Shown: positions 1-5,317, counted from the stretch's first letter. The stretch is DNA of 7,026 nt from an uncultured Ardenticatenia bacterium (GCA_937858165.1 CALLZA010000606.1:1-7026); one strand, 5' to 3'. Numbers and translations: made by a program. Notes: a model not told the origin generated them from the sequence alone.

Positions 1-83
1 TGGGTGTATCATAGAGCGATGTTGTTTGTGTGGTCTGTAATGAGATGCGAGGGTTGTATATGGCGCTTGTGGCTTTTTTTTTT
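1..83. other. Non-genomic read tail ending in a 10-T run
   Basis: These bases precede the sequencing adapter and are much richer in A+T and in TG/GT steps than the rest of the window. They end in ten T's (74-83) directly abutting the adapter. Read on the minus strand this is adapter, then poly-A, then random-looking sequence, which is what a read gives after running off the end of the adapter oligo. I see no gene, ribosome binding site or repeat here. The stretch should be trimmed and not treated as contig sequence. Confidence 0.88.
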
Positions 84-149
84 CAAGCAGAAGACGGCAT
101 ACGAGATCTAGTACGGTCTCGTGGGCTCGGAGATGTGTATAAGAGACAG
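84..149 (+). other. Illumina Nextera i7 adapter left in the assembly
   Basis: Four adapter parts occur in the exact expected order. The P7 flow-cell sequence is at 84-107 (begins CAAGCAGAAGACGG, ends ACGAGAT). An 8-base index, CTAGTACG, is at 108-115. The Nextera read-2 segment GTCTCGTGGGCTCGG is at 116-130. The Tn5 mosaic end AGATGTGTATAAGAGACAG is at 131-149. The insert therefore starts at 150. This is library construct, not biology. The mosaic end must not be read as a natural Tn5/IS50 end. Confidence 0.98.
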
Positions 150-151
150 CC

Positions 152-2389
152 GTGCTGCTGTTGGCAAGCGACGCGTTGAGCGGCCTTGAGCCAAGCCTGG
201 CCGCGGCCGGCGCGACCGTCCTGAGCCACCACGGCGGCGCGGTCGAGATTGCCATCCCGCTGGCGCAACTCGCGGCGGCATCGCCCGAAGAAGCGCTGGC
301 CCAGCTGGTGGCCCTGGCCCACCGGCCGCCCGTCATCGCCTTGCGCGCGCCGTTGGCCGCGCCGGTGGGGGCGCGGCCCGCGGTCAACGAGGGCGCGGTG
401 GTGACGCTGGCTACAGCGTGGCATGCCGCCGGCTATACCGGGCAGGGTATCAAGGTCGGCATCATCGACCCTGAGGGGTTCTACGGCTATCAGAGGCTAC
501 TGGGTAGCGAGCTGCCGCCGGCCGAGCGCGTCTTCGTCGCCCCGTGGAACGACGCCGCGACGTTGAACGCCACCGGTGACGGCCACGGCACCGCCTGCGC
601 CGAGGTTGTCCACGATATGGCCCCCGACGCCACGATCTACCTGGCCTATAGCGGGACAATGGACAATCCCATTGCCAGGGCGGTCGACTGGTTCATCGCC
701 AACGACGTGGACGTCATCACCCATTCGGCCGCGTCGCTCATCGAGCCGCTGGACGGCACCGACCCCGTCGATCAAGACGTGGCCCGCGCCCAGGCCGCCG
801 GCATCCTGTGGGTCAACGCCGCCGGCAACTATGCCCGGTCCCATCTGAACATGGTTTTCACCGACGTCGATGGCGATGGCTATCATGAGTTTCCCCACGG
901 TGATGAGCTGTTGCCGCTCTACGTGGCCGATCACGTGCAGCTGGGGCTGTCGTGGGACGAGCCATGGCAGGGAGCCGGCGAGAACTACGACCTCTACATC
1001 TATACACGCGGCTACAACAGCGAACCGGTGTTGTTCGCCAGCTCGCGCCTGGCGCAGGATGGGCGGGCAGCCGATCAACCATTTGAACTACTCGACTTGC
1101 AGCTATGGCCCTACGCCCCACACTACGCCGTCATCCGGCAGACCCACATCTCGCGTCCCGGACGGCTGAATCTGGTCGGCTGGGGCATGGAGTTCGCCTA
1201 CAGCATGCCCGCCGGCAGCCTCGGTTCGCCGGCCGACGCCGTGGGGGCGCTGACCGTGGGGGCTACGAACTGGCGTGACGACGTGCTGGAGCCTTACAGC
1301 AGCCAGGGGCCGACGACGGACGGCCGCACCAAGCCCGATCTGACAGCGCCGGTGCGTGTCAGCACGGCCACCTATGGCGAGTTCGACGGCACCAGCGCCG
1401 CCGCGCCCCACGTCGCCGGCGCGGCGGCGCTGGTGCTGAGCGCCTATCCCGGCCTCGATGTGGCCGCTTTGCGGAACTTCCTGACCAGTCGCGCGCTGGA
1501 CGCCGGGCCGCCGGGGTTGGATAACACCTTCGGCATGGGACTGCTCAACCTGCAACAGCCGCCGGCCGTCGGCGCGCCCGTACTGAGTGCGCCGGCGGCC
1601 ACCGTCCACGCCGTGCGCCTGGTTCCCGACCAGACGGTTGGCGGCGTTCGGGGGATGATGGTTTACACCGACTTCAGCGTCACCGGCCTGAGCGGGCTGA
1701 CAGGGGCGATTGTGGCCCGCTTTAGCGACGCCACCGGCCGTCCGCTGGCCGACAGCAACGGCCAGTACGCCGACGCGGCCGGCGGGGCGGCCGTCGGCGC
1801 GGCGTTCAGTTCCAGCCAGCCCGACGCCCACACCGACGCCTACCCGCTCTTCATGCCCTACGATGAGCTGGGGCTGCCGCCCGGCGAACACACCGTCCTG
1901 GTCACCGTCACCGTCCACGACGCCGCCGGCAACTCGCTGGGTGTCGGCGCGCCGGTGGCAACGGTTGTGCGCCAGCTCGACGGCCGGGCACACGTCGTCT
2001 TCGCCGGCCCCATTCGCCTCCGCCACAGCGTGGCCCACAGCAACGCGATCGGCATCGACATCCTGGTCGACTTCGACGCGCTGAACCTGGCCGGGCAGAC
2101 GGCGACAATGGCCGCTTACTTCTACTACGACGACCCCAGCGACACGCCGCTGCACGACTTCAACCAGCAGTATTGCACGCAGGACGGTGTCGTCGCTGTC
2201 GGCCGCCGCTTCACGCCCGACACAACCGAGACCGCCTTCCGCAACTTCGCCCTGTTCATACCCTACGACGAATTGCACGGGGCCGCGGGGGCGCGCTATA
2301 ACCTGAAGCTCCGCGTCGTCATCTGGGATGAGACGACGGGCGAGACGCTGGGCATCTCCGACTGGGCGGCGTTCTGGTTTGAATCGTAG
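152..2389 (+). CDS. S8 family serine peptidase (subtilase), 5'-truncated, with tandem C-terminal domains
   Basis: Subtilisin-like serine endopeptidase, probably secreted, cutting proteins through an Asp/His/Ser triad. The 5' end is cut by the adapter: the first complete codon is the GTG at 152, which is only where the insert begins. The true start, and any signal peptide, are missing. Numbering from 152: propeptide-like region 1-90; catalytic Asp106 in KVGIID; His145 in GDGHGTACAE; oxyanion Asn226 in NAAGN; Ser415 in GTSAAAPHVAG. The tetrad is complete, so the enzyme is predicted active. The Asp motif reads IIDPEGF and lacks the common D-(T/S)-G. About 190 residues separate Asn226 and Ser415. 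They include a beta-rich insert (about 235-350, with a LSWDEPW segment) resembling the sandwich inserts of other large subtilases. Residues 501-734 are two related domains of unknown function. No C-terminal anchor is visible. The stop is TAG at 2387-2389, with plsC following after 47 bases. Family call is secure; substrate is unknown. Confidence 0.93.
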   Translation: MLLLASDALSGLEPSLAAAGATVLSHHGGAVEIAIPLAQLAAASPEEALAQLVALAHRPPVIALRAPLAAPVGARPAVNEGAVVTLATAWHAAGYTGQGIKVGIIDPEGFYGYQRLLGSELPPAERVFVAPWNDAATLNATGDGHGTACAEVVHDMAPDATIYLAYSGTMDNPIARAVDWFIANDVDVITHSAASLIEPLDGTDPVDQDVARAQAAGILWVNAAGNYARSHLNMVFTDVDGDGYHEFPHGDELLPLYVADHVQLGLSWDEPWQGAGENYDLYIYTRGYNSEPVLFASSRLAQDGRAADQPFELLDLQLWPYAPHYAVIRQTHISRPGRLNLVGWGMEFAYSMPAGSLGSPADAVGALTVGATNWRDDVLEPYSSQGPTTDGRTKPDLTAPVRVSTATYGEFDGTSAAAPHVAGAAALVLSAYPGLDVAALRNFLTSRALDAGPPGLDNTFGMGLLNLQQPPAVGAPVLSAPAATVHAVRLVPDQTVGGVRGMMVYTDFSVTGLSGLTGAIVARFSDATGRPLADSNGQYADAAGGAAVGAAFSSSQPDAHTDAYPLFMPYDELGLPPGEHTVLVTVTVHDAAGNSLGVGAPVATVVRQLDGRAHVVFAGPIRLRHSVAHSNAIGIDILVDFDALNLAGQTATMAAYFYYDDPSDTPLHDFNQQYCTQDGVVAVGRRFTPDTTETAFRNFALFIPYDELHGAAGARYNLKLRVVIWDETTGETLGISDWAAFWFES
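1652..1942 (+). repeat. C-terminal beta-rich domain, copy 1, of the S8 peptidase
   Basis: Protein-level repeat, residues about 501-597 counted from 152. It opens with a hydrophobic strand (MMVYTDFSV), continues with VARFSDATGRPLADSNGQY, then GGAAVGAAF, then the signature LFMPYDELGLPPGEH, and ends with HDAAGNSLG. The same order of elements recurs in copy 2, so the two are probably ancient duplicates. I do not recognise a named family. The hydrophobic spacing suggests a beta-sandwich, perhaps for binding or display. Confidence 0.6.
2045..2353 (+). repeat. C-terminal beta-rich domain, copy 2, of the S8 peptidase
   Basis: Protein-level repeat, residues about 632-734 counted from 152. Its elements match copy 1 in order: IGIDILVDF strand; MAAYFYYDD..DTPLHDFNQQY (compare PLADSNGQY); GVVAVGRRF (compare GAAVGAAF); LFIPYDELHG (compare LFMPYDELG); and WDETTGETLG (compare HDAAGNSLG). 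Identity is modest outside the LF(I/M)PYDEL block, so this is an old duplication and not a recent DNA repeat. The protein ends 11 residues later. Confidence 0.6.
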
Positions 2390-2417
2390 ACACGCCAAGT
2401 GGGACACGCGGCCACAT

Positions 2418-2428
2418 TCTGCTATAGT
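2418..2428 (+). promoter_or_regulatory. Extended -10 promoter candidate for plsC
   Basis: TATAGT at 2423-2428 is preceded by TGC (2420-2422), giving an extended -10 element TGn-TATAGT. A 17-base spacer would place the -35 at 2400-2405 (TGGGAC), which is weak; an extended -10 can compensate for that. A start site about 7 bases downstream falls at 2435-2437, on or beside the plsC ATG, implying a transcript with essentially no leader. The same TGCTATA(A/G)TG string recurs before nrdJ, which supports this being a real promoter. Confidence 0.5.
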
Positions 2429-2436
2429 GCGCGGCC

Positions 2437-3153
2437 ATGTGGCGCTATCGGCTCGTCCGTTTCATCATCACCCTCGTCCAGCGGACGCTGTGCCGGTTGG
2501 AGGTCGTCGGGCTGGAAAACGTGCCCGCGACCGGCCCCTACATCCTCGTCGTCAACCACATGAGCACGGCCGACATCGCCTTCCCGTTCATCGCCTTCCC
2601 GGTGCAGCAGTGGCGCTTCTTTGCCGGCGAGAAGTGGGCCGACCACTGGCTGTGGGGGCCGCTGATGTCGTGGCTGGGGGTCATCTTCATCGACCGCAGC
2701 ACCGTCGATCGGCGGGCGCTGCGCGAGGCGTTGGCGGCGGTGCGCGCGGGTGAGGTGTTCGGATTGGCCCCGGAAGGCACGCGCAGCAAGATTGGCGCGA
2801 TCCAGCCGGGCAAGGACGGCGCAGCGTTCCTGGCGGCCCAATCGGGCGTGCCCATTCTGCCGGCGGGCATCAGCAACAGCGACGTACTGTTCGCCAGCGC
2901 GCGCCGCTTCCGGCGGGCGCGCATCACGTTGCGCATCGGCCAGCCATTTACGCTGCCGGAGTTAGACCACCGCCCGCGCGGCCGCGATCTATCGGCCTAC
3001 ACCTGCCTGATCATGACCCACATCGCCGCCCTGACCGAGCCACGCCACCGCGGCGTCTACGCCGACACGCCCGGCCTGCGTACGCTGCTGGCCGGCGAAG
3101 ACCCGTGGCCCTGTTGTCGCGCCGAGCAGACGGCCGAGACGCCCGCTGCCTAG
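2437..3153 (+). CDS. plsC: 1-acyl-sn-glycerol-3-phosphate acyltransferase (PlsC family)
   Basis: Membrane-associated acyltransferase of the LPLAT family. It is expected to transfer an acyl chain to the sn-2 position of lysophosphatidic acid, giving phosphatidic acid for phospholipid synthesis. The 238 residues match the usual family length. Visible motifs: NHX4D catalytic block NHMSTAD (Asn40-Asp46); GVIFIDRS (81-88, motif II with Arg87); APEGTRSK (111-118, the FPEGTR block with Ala for Phe); and VPILPAGI (138-145, motif IV). Residues 1-25 are basic and hydrophobic and could form a membrane-surface helix; there is no clear spanning segment. The start is ATG 2437: an in-frame TAG at 2425-2427 and no alternative start codon between rule out anything longer. 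No Shine-Dalgarno precedes it, in keeping with the leaderless promoter. Exact acyl acceptor is inferred from the family; paralogues can use other lysolipids. Confidence 0.9.
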   Translation: MWRYRLVRFIITLVQRTLCRLEVVGLENVPATGPYILVVNHMSTADIAFPFIAFPVQQWRFFAGEKWADHWLWGPLMSWLGVIFIDRSTVDRRALREALAAVRAGEVFGLAPEGTRSKIGAIQPGKDGAAFLAAQSGVPILPAGISNSDVLFASARRFRRARITLRIGQPFTLPELDHRPRGRDLSAYTCLIMTHIAALTEPRHRGVYADTPGLRTLLAGEDPWPCCRAEQTAETPAA

Positions 3154-3186
3154 TCCGAAGCCCCCACGCAAAGGCCCTGCTAGCCC

Positions 3187-3211
3187 GGCGCGAGGCACTA
3201 GTATTCGCGCC
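3187..3211. repeat. Inverted repeat after plsC
   Basis: GGCGCGA (3187-3193) pairs perfectly with TCGCGCC (3205-3211) around an 11-base loop that contains ACTAGT. It lies 33 bases after the plsC stop. No T-run follows, so it is a poor intrinsic terminator. It also sits where the -35 region of the next gene's promoter would be, so it could equally be an operator or chance in GC-rich DNA. Confidence 0.3.
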
Positions 3212-3218
3212 GCGCCTA

Positions 3219-3227
3219 TGTTACTAT
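3219..3227 (+). promoter_or_regulatory. Extended -10 promoter candidate for the secreted modular protein
   Basis: TACTAT at 3222-3227 is preceded by TGT (3219-3221), an extended -10 element. No convincing -35 is seen 16-18 bases upstream. A start near 3234 would give an untranslated leader of about 120 bases before the ATG at 3355. This leader contains no recognisable riboswitch. Confidence 0.4.
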
Positions 3228-3340
3228 GAGGGTATCGTCGCCTATCCACTCGATGGAGATCGCCGTCCGCGAGCGGCACTCTCTGCGCTCGCCCCGGCGT
3301 GCAAGCCCGGTTCAATCGCATAGGTCCGTTGGTTTGTCCG

Positions 3341-3346
3341 AGGAGG
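3341..3346 (+). promoter_or_regulatory. Shine-Dalgarno that sets the start at 3355
   Basis: AGGAGG lies 8 bases before ATG 3355. The open frame extends upstream to an ATG at 3226, but that upstream part has no ribosome binding site, overlaps the likely promoter, and would place 43 residues ahead of an otherwise perfect signal peptide. The site therefore fixes the start at 3355. Confidence 0.85.
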
Positions 3347-3354
3347 ATGTCTTC

Positions 3355-5088
3355 ATGTCACGTACTTTCCGGCGCGGTCTACTACTCCTGGTCTTCGTGT
3401 TCATGACCGCCCAGGCCAATCTATCGCAGGCCCAGCCCGAAAAGCCGGCCACGCCCGACCGTCTGCCGCGCGAAATCCCCAATCAGACCCTAAGCATCGA
3501 CCGGCTACCCGAACCGGCCGCGCCCGAGACAGAAACGCCCGAAAAGGCCGCGGCCGAAGCCGTTAGGCCCGAGCGGAGCGCGCCTGGCGCACCGGCGACC
3601 ATCATCCTCAATGAGGGTTTCGAGGGCATCTGGCCGGCCGGCTTATGGGCCATCGGTGACTTCAGCGACACCGACGGCGGCGAGTATCTGTGGAACGACC
3701 GCAACTGCCTGGCCCACACTGGCGGTTGGGCAGGCTACTCCACCGGCGGCGGCGCTAACGGCAATGGGCCCTGCATGGGCGGCTACCCCAACAACGTCAA
3801 TACCTGGGCTTTGTACGGCCCGTTTGACCTGAGCGCGGCCACTGCCGCCGTCGTGACCTATCACTTCCAGGCCGCCATCGAATCCTCCGAGGGCTGTGCC
3901 TTCGACCGATTTTTCATCGGACACTCCGCCAACGGCACCAACTTCGTCGGCCCCTACATCTGCGGCCCCTGGACCGGCGGCGGGGCGGGCAACGGTTACT
4001 ACGTCCGCACACTCGATCTGGCTTCCCGCCTGGGCGATGCGTCGGTCTGGATCGGCGTCGCGCTGATAGCGGACAGCTCCGTAACCGACGCCGGCGTAAT
4101 GCTCGATGACCTGAGCATCGACGTGACCACCAGTTGCGCCACGCCCGCCGCGCCGACCCTGACCGCCCCGGCCAACGGCGCGTCCCTGACCGACACGACA
4201 CCCACGTTCTCCTGGGGCGCTGTGACCAACGCCAACGAGTATGACATCGAAGTCGACAACAACGCCGACTTCAGCAGCCCCGTCATCGCTCAGAACCGCA
4301 CCACCACCAGTTTCACACCCGGCACGGCGCTGGCCGCCGGCGTCTACTACTGGCGCGTCGGGGCCAATAACATGGCTGGGGGGTGCAGCCAACTGGGCCC
4401 CTGGAGCACCGTCCGGACGTTCACCATCACCAGCAGCCCCACCTGCTATCTGTTGACCCTCGAAAAGAGCGGCCAGGGCAGCGTGCCCACCGCCACACCC
4501 ACCGCATCGGCCGGCTGCGCCGCCGGACGCTACACCGCCGGGCAGGCGATCAACCTGAGCGCCATCCCCACCAGCGGCTGGCGCGTCGGCAACTGGCAGG
4601 GCACCACCAACAACGCCAGCACGGCCAACACCAACACGGCCACCATGCCCGCCGCGGCCCACACCGTGCGCGTCAACTACGTGCAGCAAACCAGCGGCGC
4701 GCGCACGGTCGCCATGCCGTTCATCCTCTTCGGCCTGACCAACTTTCTCGGCCCGCGCGAGATCGAGCCGAACAACACCCTTGGCGAGGCCAACGGCCCG
4801 ATCCTGCTCAATCGCAACTACCAGGGCTTCCCCAACGATCTCTCCGACTACTACAGCTTTGACCTGAACACGACCCGCCAACTGAACATCACCCTGACGG
4901 GCATCACCGGTACCGATCCCCAACTGCACCTCTATCGCGACTCGTCGGCCAATCGCGTCGGCTACGATCCGGAATCGCCCTACAGCATCAGCTACAACGC
5001 CCCGCCAGGCCGCTACTGGGTGCGCGTTGTCGTCGTCGGCAACTACAACACTTCAACGCTCTACACCCTGCGCGTCAGCGCCCCGTAG
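3355..5088 (+). CDS. Secreted multidomain protein (jelly-roll-like, FN3-like, InlB-type repeat, PPC-like)
   Basis: Exported modular protein of 577 residues with no enzyme domain that I can recognise. Residues 1-26 are a Sec signal peptide (SRTFRR, then a GLLLLVFVFMTA core, cleavage likely after AQA or SQA). Residues 27-83 are a linker rich in Pro, Glu and Ala. Residues 84-261 look like a jelly-roll/MAM-type domain, opening LNEGFEG and closing GVMLDDLSIDV. Residues 262-361 are FN3-like, with APANGASL, TPTFSWGAV, YDIEVDNNADF and YYWRVGA. Residues 363-444 match a divergent InlB-type repeat (LEKSGQGSV, GWRVGNWQG). Residues 469-577 resemble a bacterial pre-peptidase C-terminal (PPC) domain, with EIEPNNT and DYYSFDL. 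Eight cysteines after the signal peptide could form extracellular disulfides, for example Cys364-Cys388. No sorting signal or anchor is seen. Likely role is adhesion, matrix or glycan binding, but function is not known. It has its own promoter and a hairpin after its TAG stop. Confidence 0.88.
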   Translation: MSRTFRRGLLLLVFVFMTAQANLSQAQPEKPATPDRLPREIPNQTLSIDRLPEPAAPETETPEKAAAEAVRPERSAPGAPATIILNEGFEGIWPAGLWAIGDFSDTDGGEYLWNDRNCLAHTGGWAGYSTGGGANGNGPCMGGYPNNVNTWALYGPFDLSAATAAVVTYHFQAAIESSEGCAFDRFFIGHSANGTNFVGPYICGPWTGGGAGNGYYVRTLDLASRLGDASVWIGVALIADSSVTDAGVMLDDLSIDVTTSCATPAAPTLTAPANGASLTDTTPTFSWGAVTNANEYDIEVDNNADFSSPVIAQNRTTTSFTPGTALAAGVYYWRVGANNMAGGCSQLGPWSTVRTFTITSSPTCYLLTLEKSGQGSVPTATPTASAGCAAGRYTAGQAINLSAIPTSGWRVGNWQGTTNNASTANTNTATMPAAAHTVRVNYVQQTSGARTVAMPFILFGLTNFLGPREIEPNNTLGEANGPILLNRNYQGFPNDLSDYYSFDLNTTRQLNITLTGITGTDPQLHLYRDSSANRVGYDPESPYSISYNAPPGRYWVRVVVVGNYNTSTLYTLRVSAP

Positions 5089-5094
5089 TGTGGC

Positions 5095-5103
5095 GCGGGA
5101 TGC
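5095..5103 (+). repeat. Alternative pairing arm upstream of the 5122-5149 hairpin
   Basis: GCGGGATGC here is the exact reverse complement of GCATCCCGC at 5136-5144, which covers part of the loop and part of the 3' arm of the downstream hairpin. Two mutually exclusive RNA folds are therefore possible just after the stop codon of the secreted-protein gene. Whether this matters biologically is unknown. Confidence 0.35.
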
Positions 5104-5121
5104 TTTTCCAGCGCCTTTCTA

Positions 5122-5149
5122 GCGGGGCGGGAAGGGCATCCCGCCCCGC
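5122..5149 (+). terminator. GC-rich perfect hairpin after the secreted-protein gene
   Basis: GCGGGGCGGGA (5122-5132) pairs with TCCCGCCCCGC (5139-5149) over 11 perfect base pairs with a 6-base loop. It starts 34 bases after the TAG stop. Position and stability suit transcription termination or 3'-end protection. The usual T-run is absent: AACATTCTCTAG follows, and TTTT comes only at 5165-5168. It could be a Rho-assisted or non-canonical terminator, or a dispersed hairpin repeat. Confidence 0.55.
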
Positions 5150-5194
5150 AACATTCTCTAGATATTTTGTTCGTAATTCTTTAAGGCCCACGCC

Positions 5195-5223
5195 TTGCAC
5201 CCCCTCTGGGGCCATGCTATAAT
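5195..5223 (+). promoter_or_regulatory. Promoter candidate P1 of nrdJ
   Basis: TTGCAC (5195-5200), a 17-base spacer and TATAAT (5218-5223) preceded by TGC give a consensus extended -10 promoter with a partial -35. Transcription would begin near 5230, so the transcript would carry the whole palindromic operator region and a leader of about 115 bases. This is the best promoter in the window by sequence. Confidence 0.65.
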
Positions 5224-5232
5224 GCCCACTCC

Positions 5233-5263
5233 TTGACCATATAAAGCCCTGTACCGGTATACT
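5233..5263 (+). promoter_or_regulatory. Promoter candidate P2 of nrdJ
   Basis: TTGACC (5233-5238) and TATACT (5258-5263) are good hexamers, but their 19-base spacing is longer than optimal. Transcription would begin near 5270, inside the 24-bp palindrome, while the -35 overlaps the upstream degenerate box. A repressor bound to both boxes would cover this promoter. It may work weakly, or only P1 may be used. Confidence 0.4.
5234..5249 (+). promoter_or_regulatory. Putative NrdR box 1 (degenerate)
   Basis: TGACCATATAAAGCCC resembles the 16-bp NrdR box (consensus as I recall it, acaCwAtATaTwGtgt) in its central C-x-ATATA-x-A-G core; I count 9 of 16 positions matching. Its centre (5241/5242) lies exactly 31 bp from the centre of box 2, about three helical turns, leaving a 15-base gap. 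That geometry is what is known for paired NrdR boxes. Alone it would be unconvincing. Confidence 0.5.
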
Positions 5264-5284
5264 ACCCCCATATATGGGGGTAGT
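5261..5284 (+). promoter_or_regulatory. Perfect 24-bp palindrome, putative NrdR box 2 / nrdJ operator
   Basis: ACTACCCCC (5261-5269), ATATAT (5270-5275) and GGGGGTAGT (5276-5284) form a perfect inverted repeat. The central 16 bp (5265-5280) match the recalled NrdR consensus at 10 positions, including the whole ATATAT core, with C/G arms in place of ACAC/GTGT. NrdR is a zinc-finger/ATP-cone repressor that senses ATP and dATP and controls ribonucleotide reductase genes. The site overlaps the P2 start and lies 61 bases before nrdJ. In RNA from P1 the same sequence could form a 9-bp hairpin. The palindrome is certain; NrdR as its reader is inference from the adjacent gene and spacing. Confidence 0.65.
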
Positions 5285-5286
5285 TG

Positions 5287-5317
5287 CGAGCACCTGAGTC
5301 GGGAGCCGGGGTGCTCG
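5287..5317 (+). other. Leader hairpin before the nrdJ ribosome binding site
   Basis: CGAGCACC (5287-5294) pairs with GGTGCTCG (5310-5317) over 8 perfect base pairs with a 15-base loop, ending 12 bases before the Shine-Dalgarno. It would be present in transcripts from either promoter. It does not carry the GCCACTG-type B12-box of cobalamin riboswitches, and no T-run follows, so it is neither a recognised B12 riboswitch nor an intrinsic terminator. It may modulate translation or stabilise the mRNA. Confidence 0.4.

Noticed and set aside
131..149. Tn5/IS50 mosaic end as a sign of a mobile element
   Set aside because: It is attached to the Nextera read-2, index and P7 sequences, so it comes from library preparation.
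83..424. Minus-strand reading frame of 113 codons covering the adapter
   Set aside because: Its C-terminal residues are translated adapter, and the remainder is antisense to the well-supported S8 peptidase. It is an artefact.
1103..2407. Long minus-strand open frame (434 codons) opposite the S8 peptidase
   Set aside because: It is antisense to a gene with a full catalytic tetrad. Its translation is Gly/Arg/Val/Asp-rich with no domain, typical of the reverse strand of GC-rich coding DNA.
3226..3354. Upstream 43-codon extension of the secreted protein starting at ATG 3226
   Set aside because: It overlaps the probable -10 element, lacks a ribosome binding site and would bury the signal peptide. 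ATG 3355 has AGGAGG at the right distance.
4597..4650. ACC/AAC-rich DNA as a simple repeat
   Set aside because: It is a Thr/Asn/Ala-rich loop inside the InlB-type repeat of the secreted protein, with no fixed repeat unit.
3643..4929. Long minus-strand open frame (428 codons) opposite the secreted modular protein
   Set aside because: It is low-complexity Gly/Val/Ala sequence without a ribosome binding site or motif. The + strand has a signal peptide and recognisable domains.
5252..5259. Short palindrome TACCGGTA between the two NrdR-like boxes
   Set aside because: Eight bases of perfect symmetry are common by chance, and no known regulator fits. It lies in the box linker and P2 spacer.
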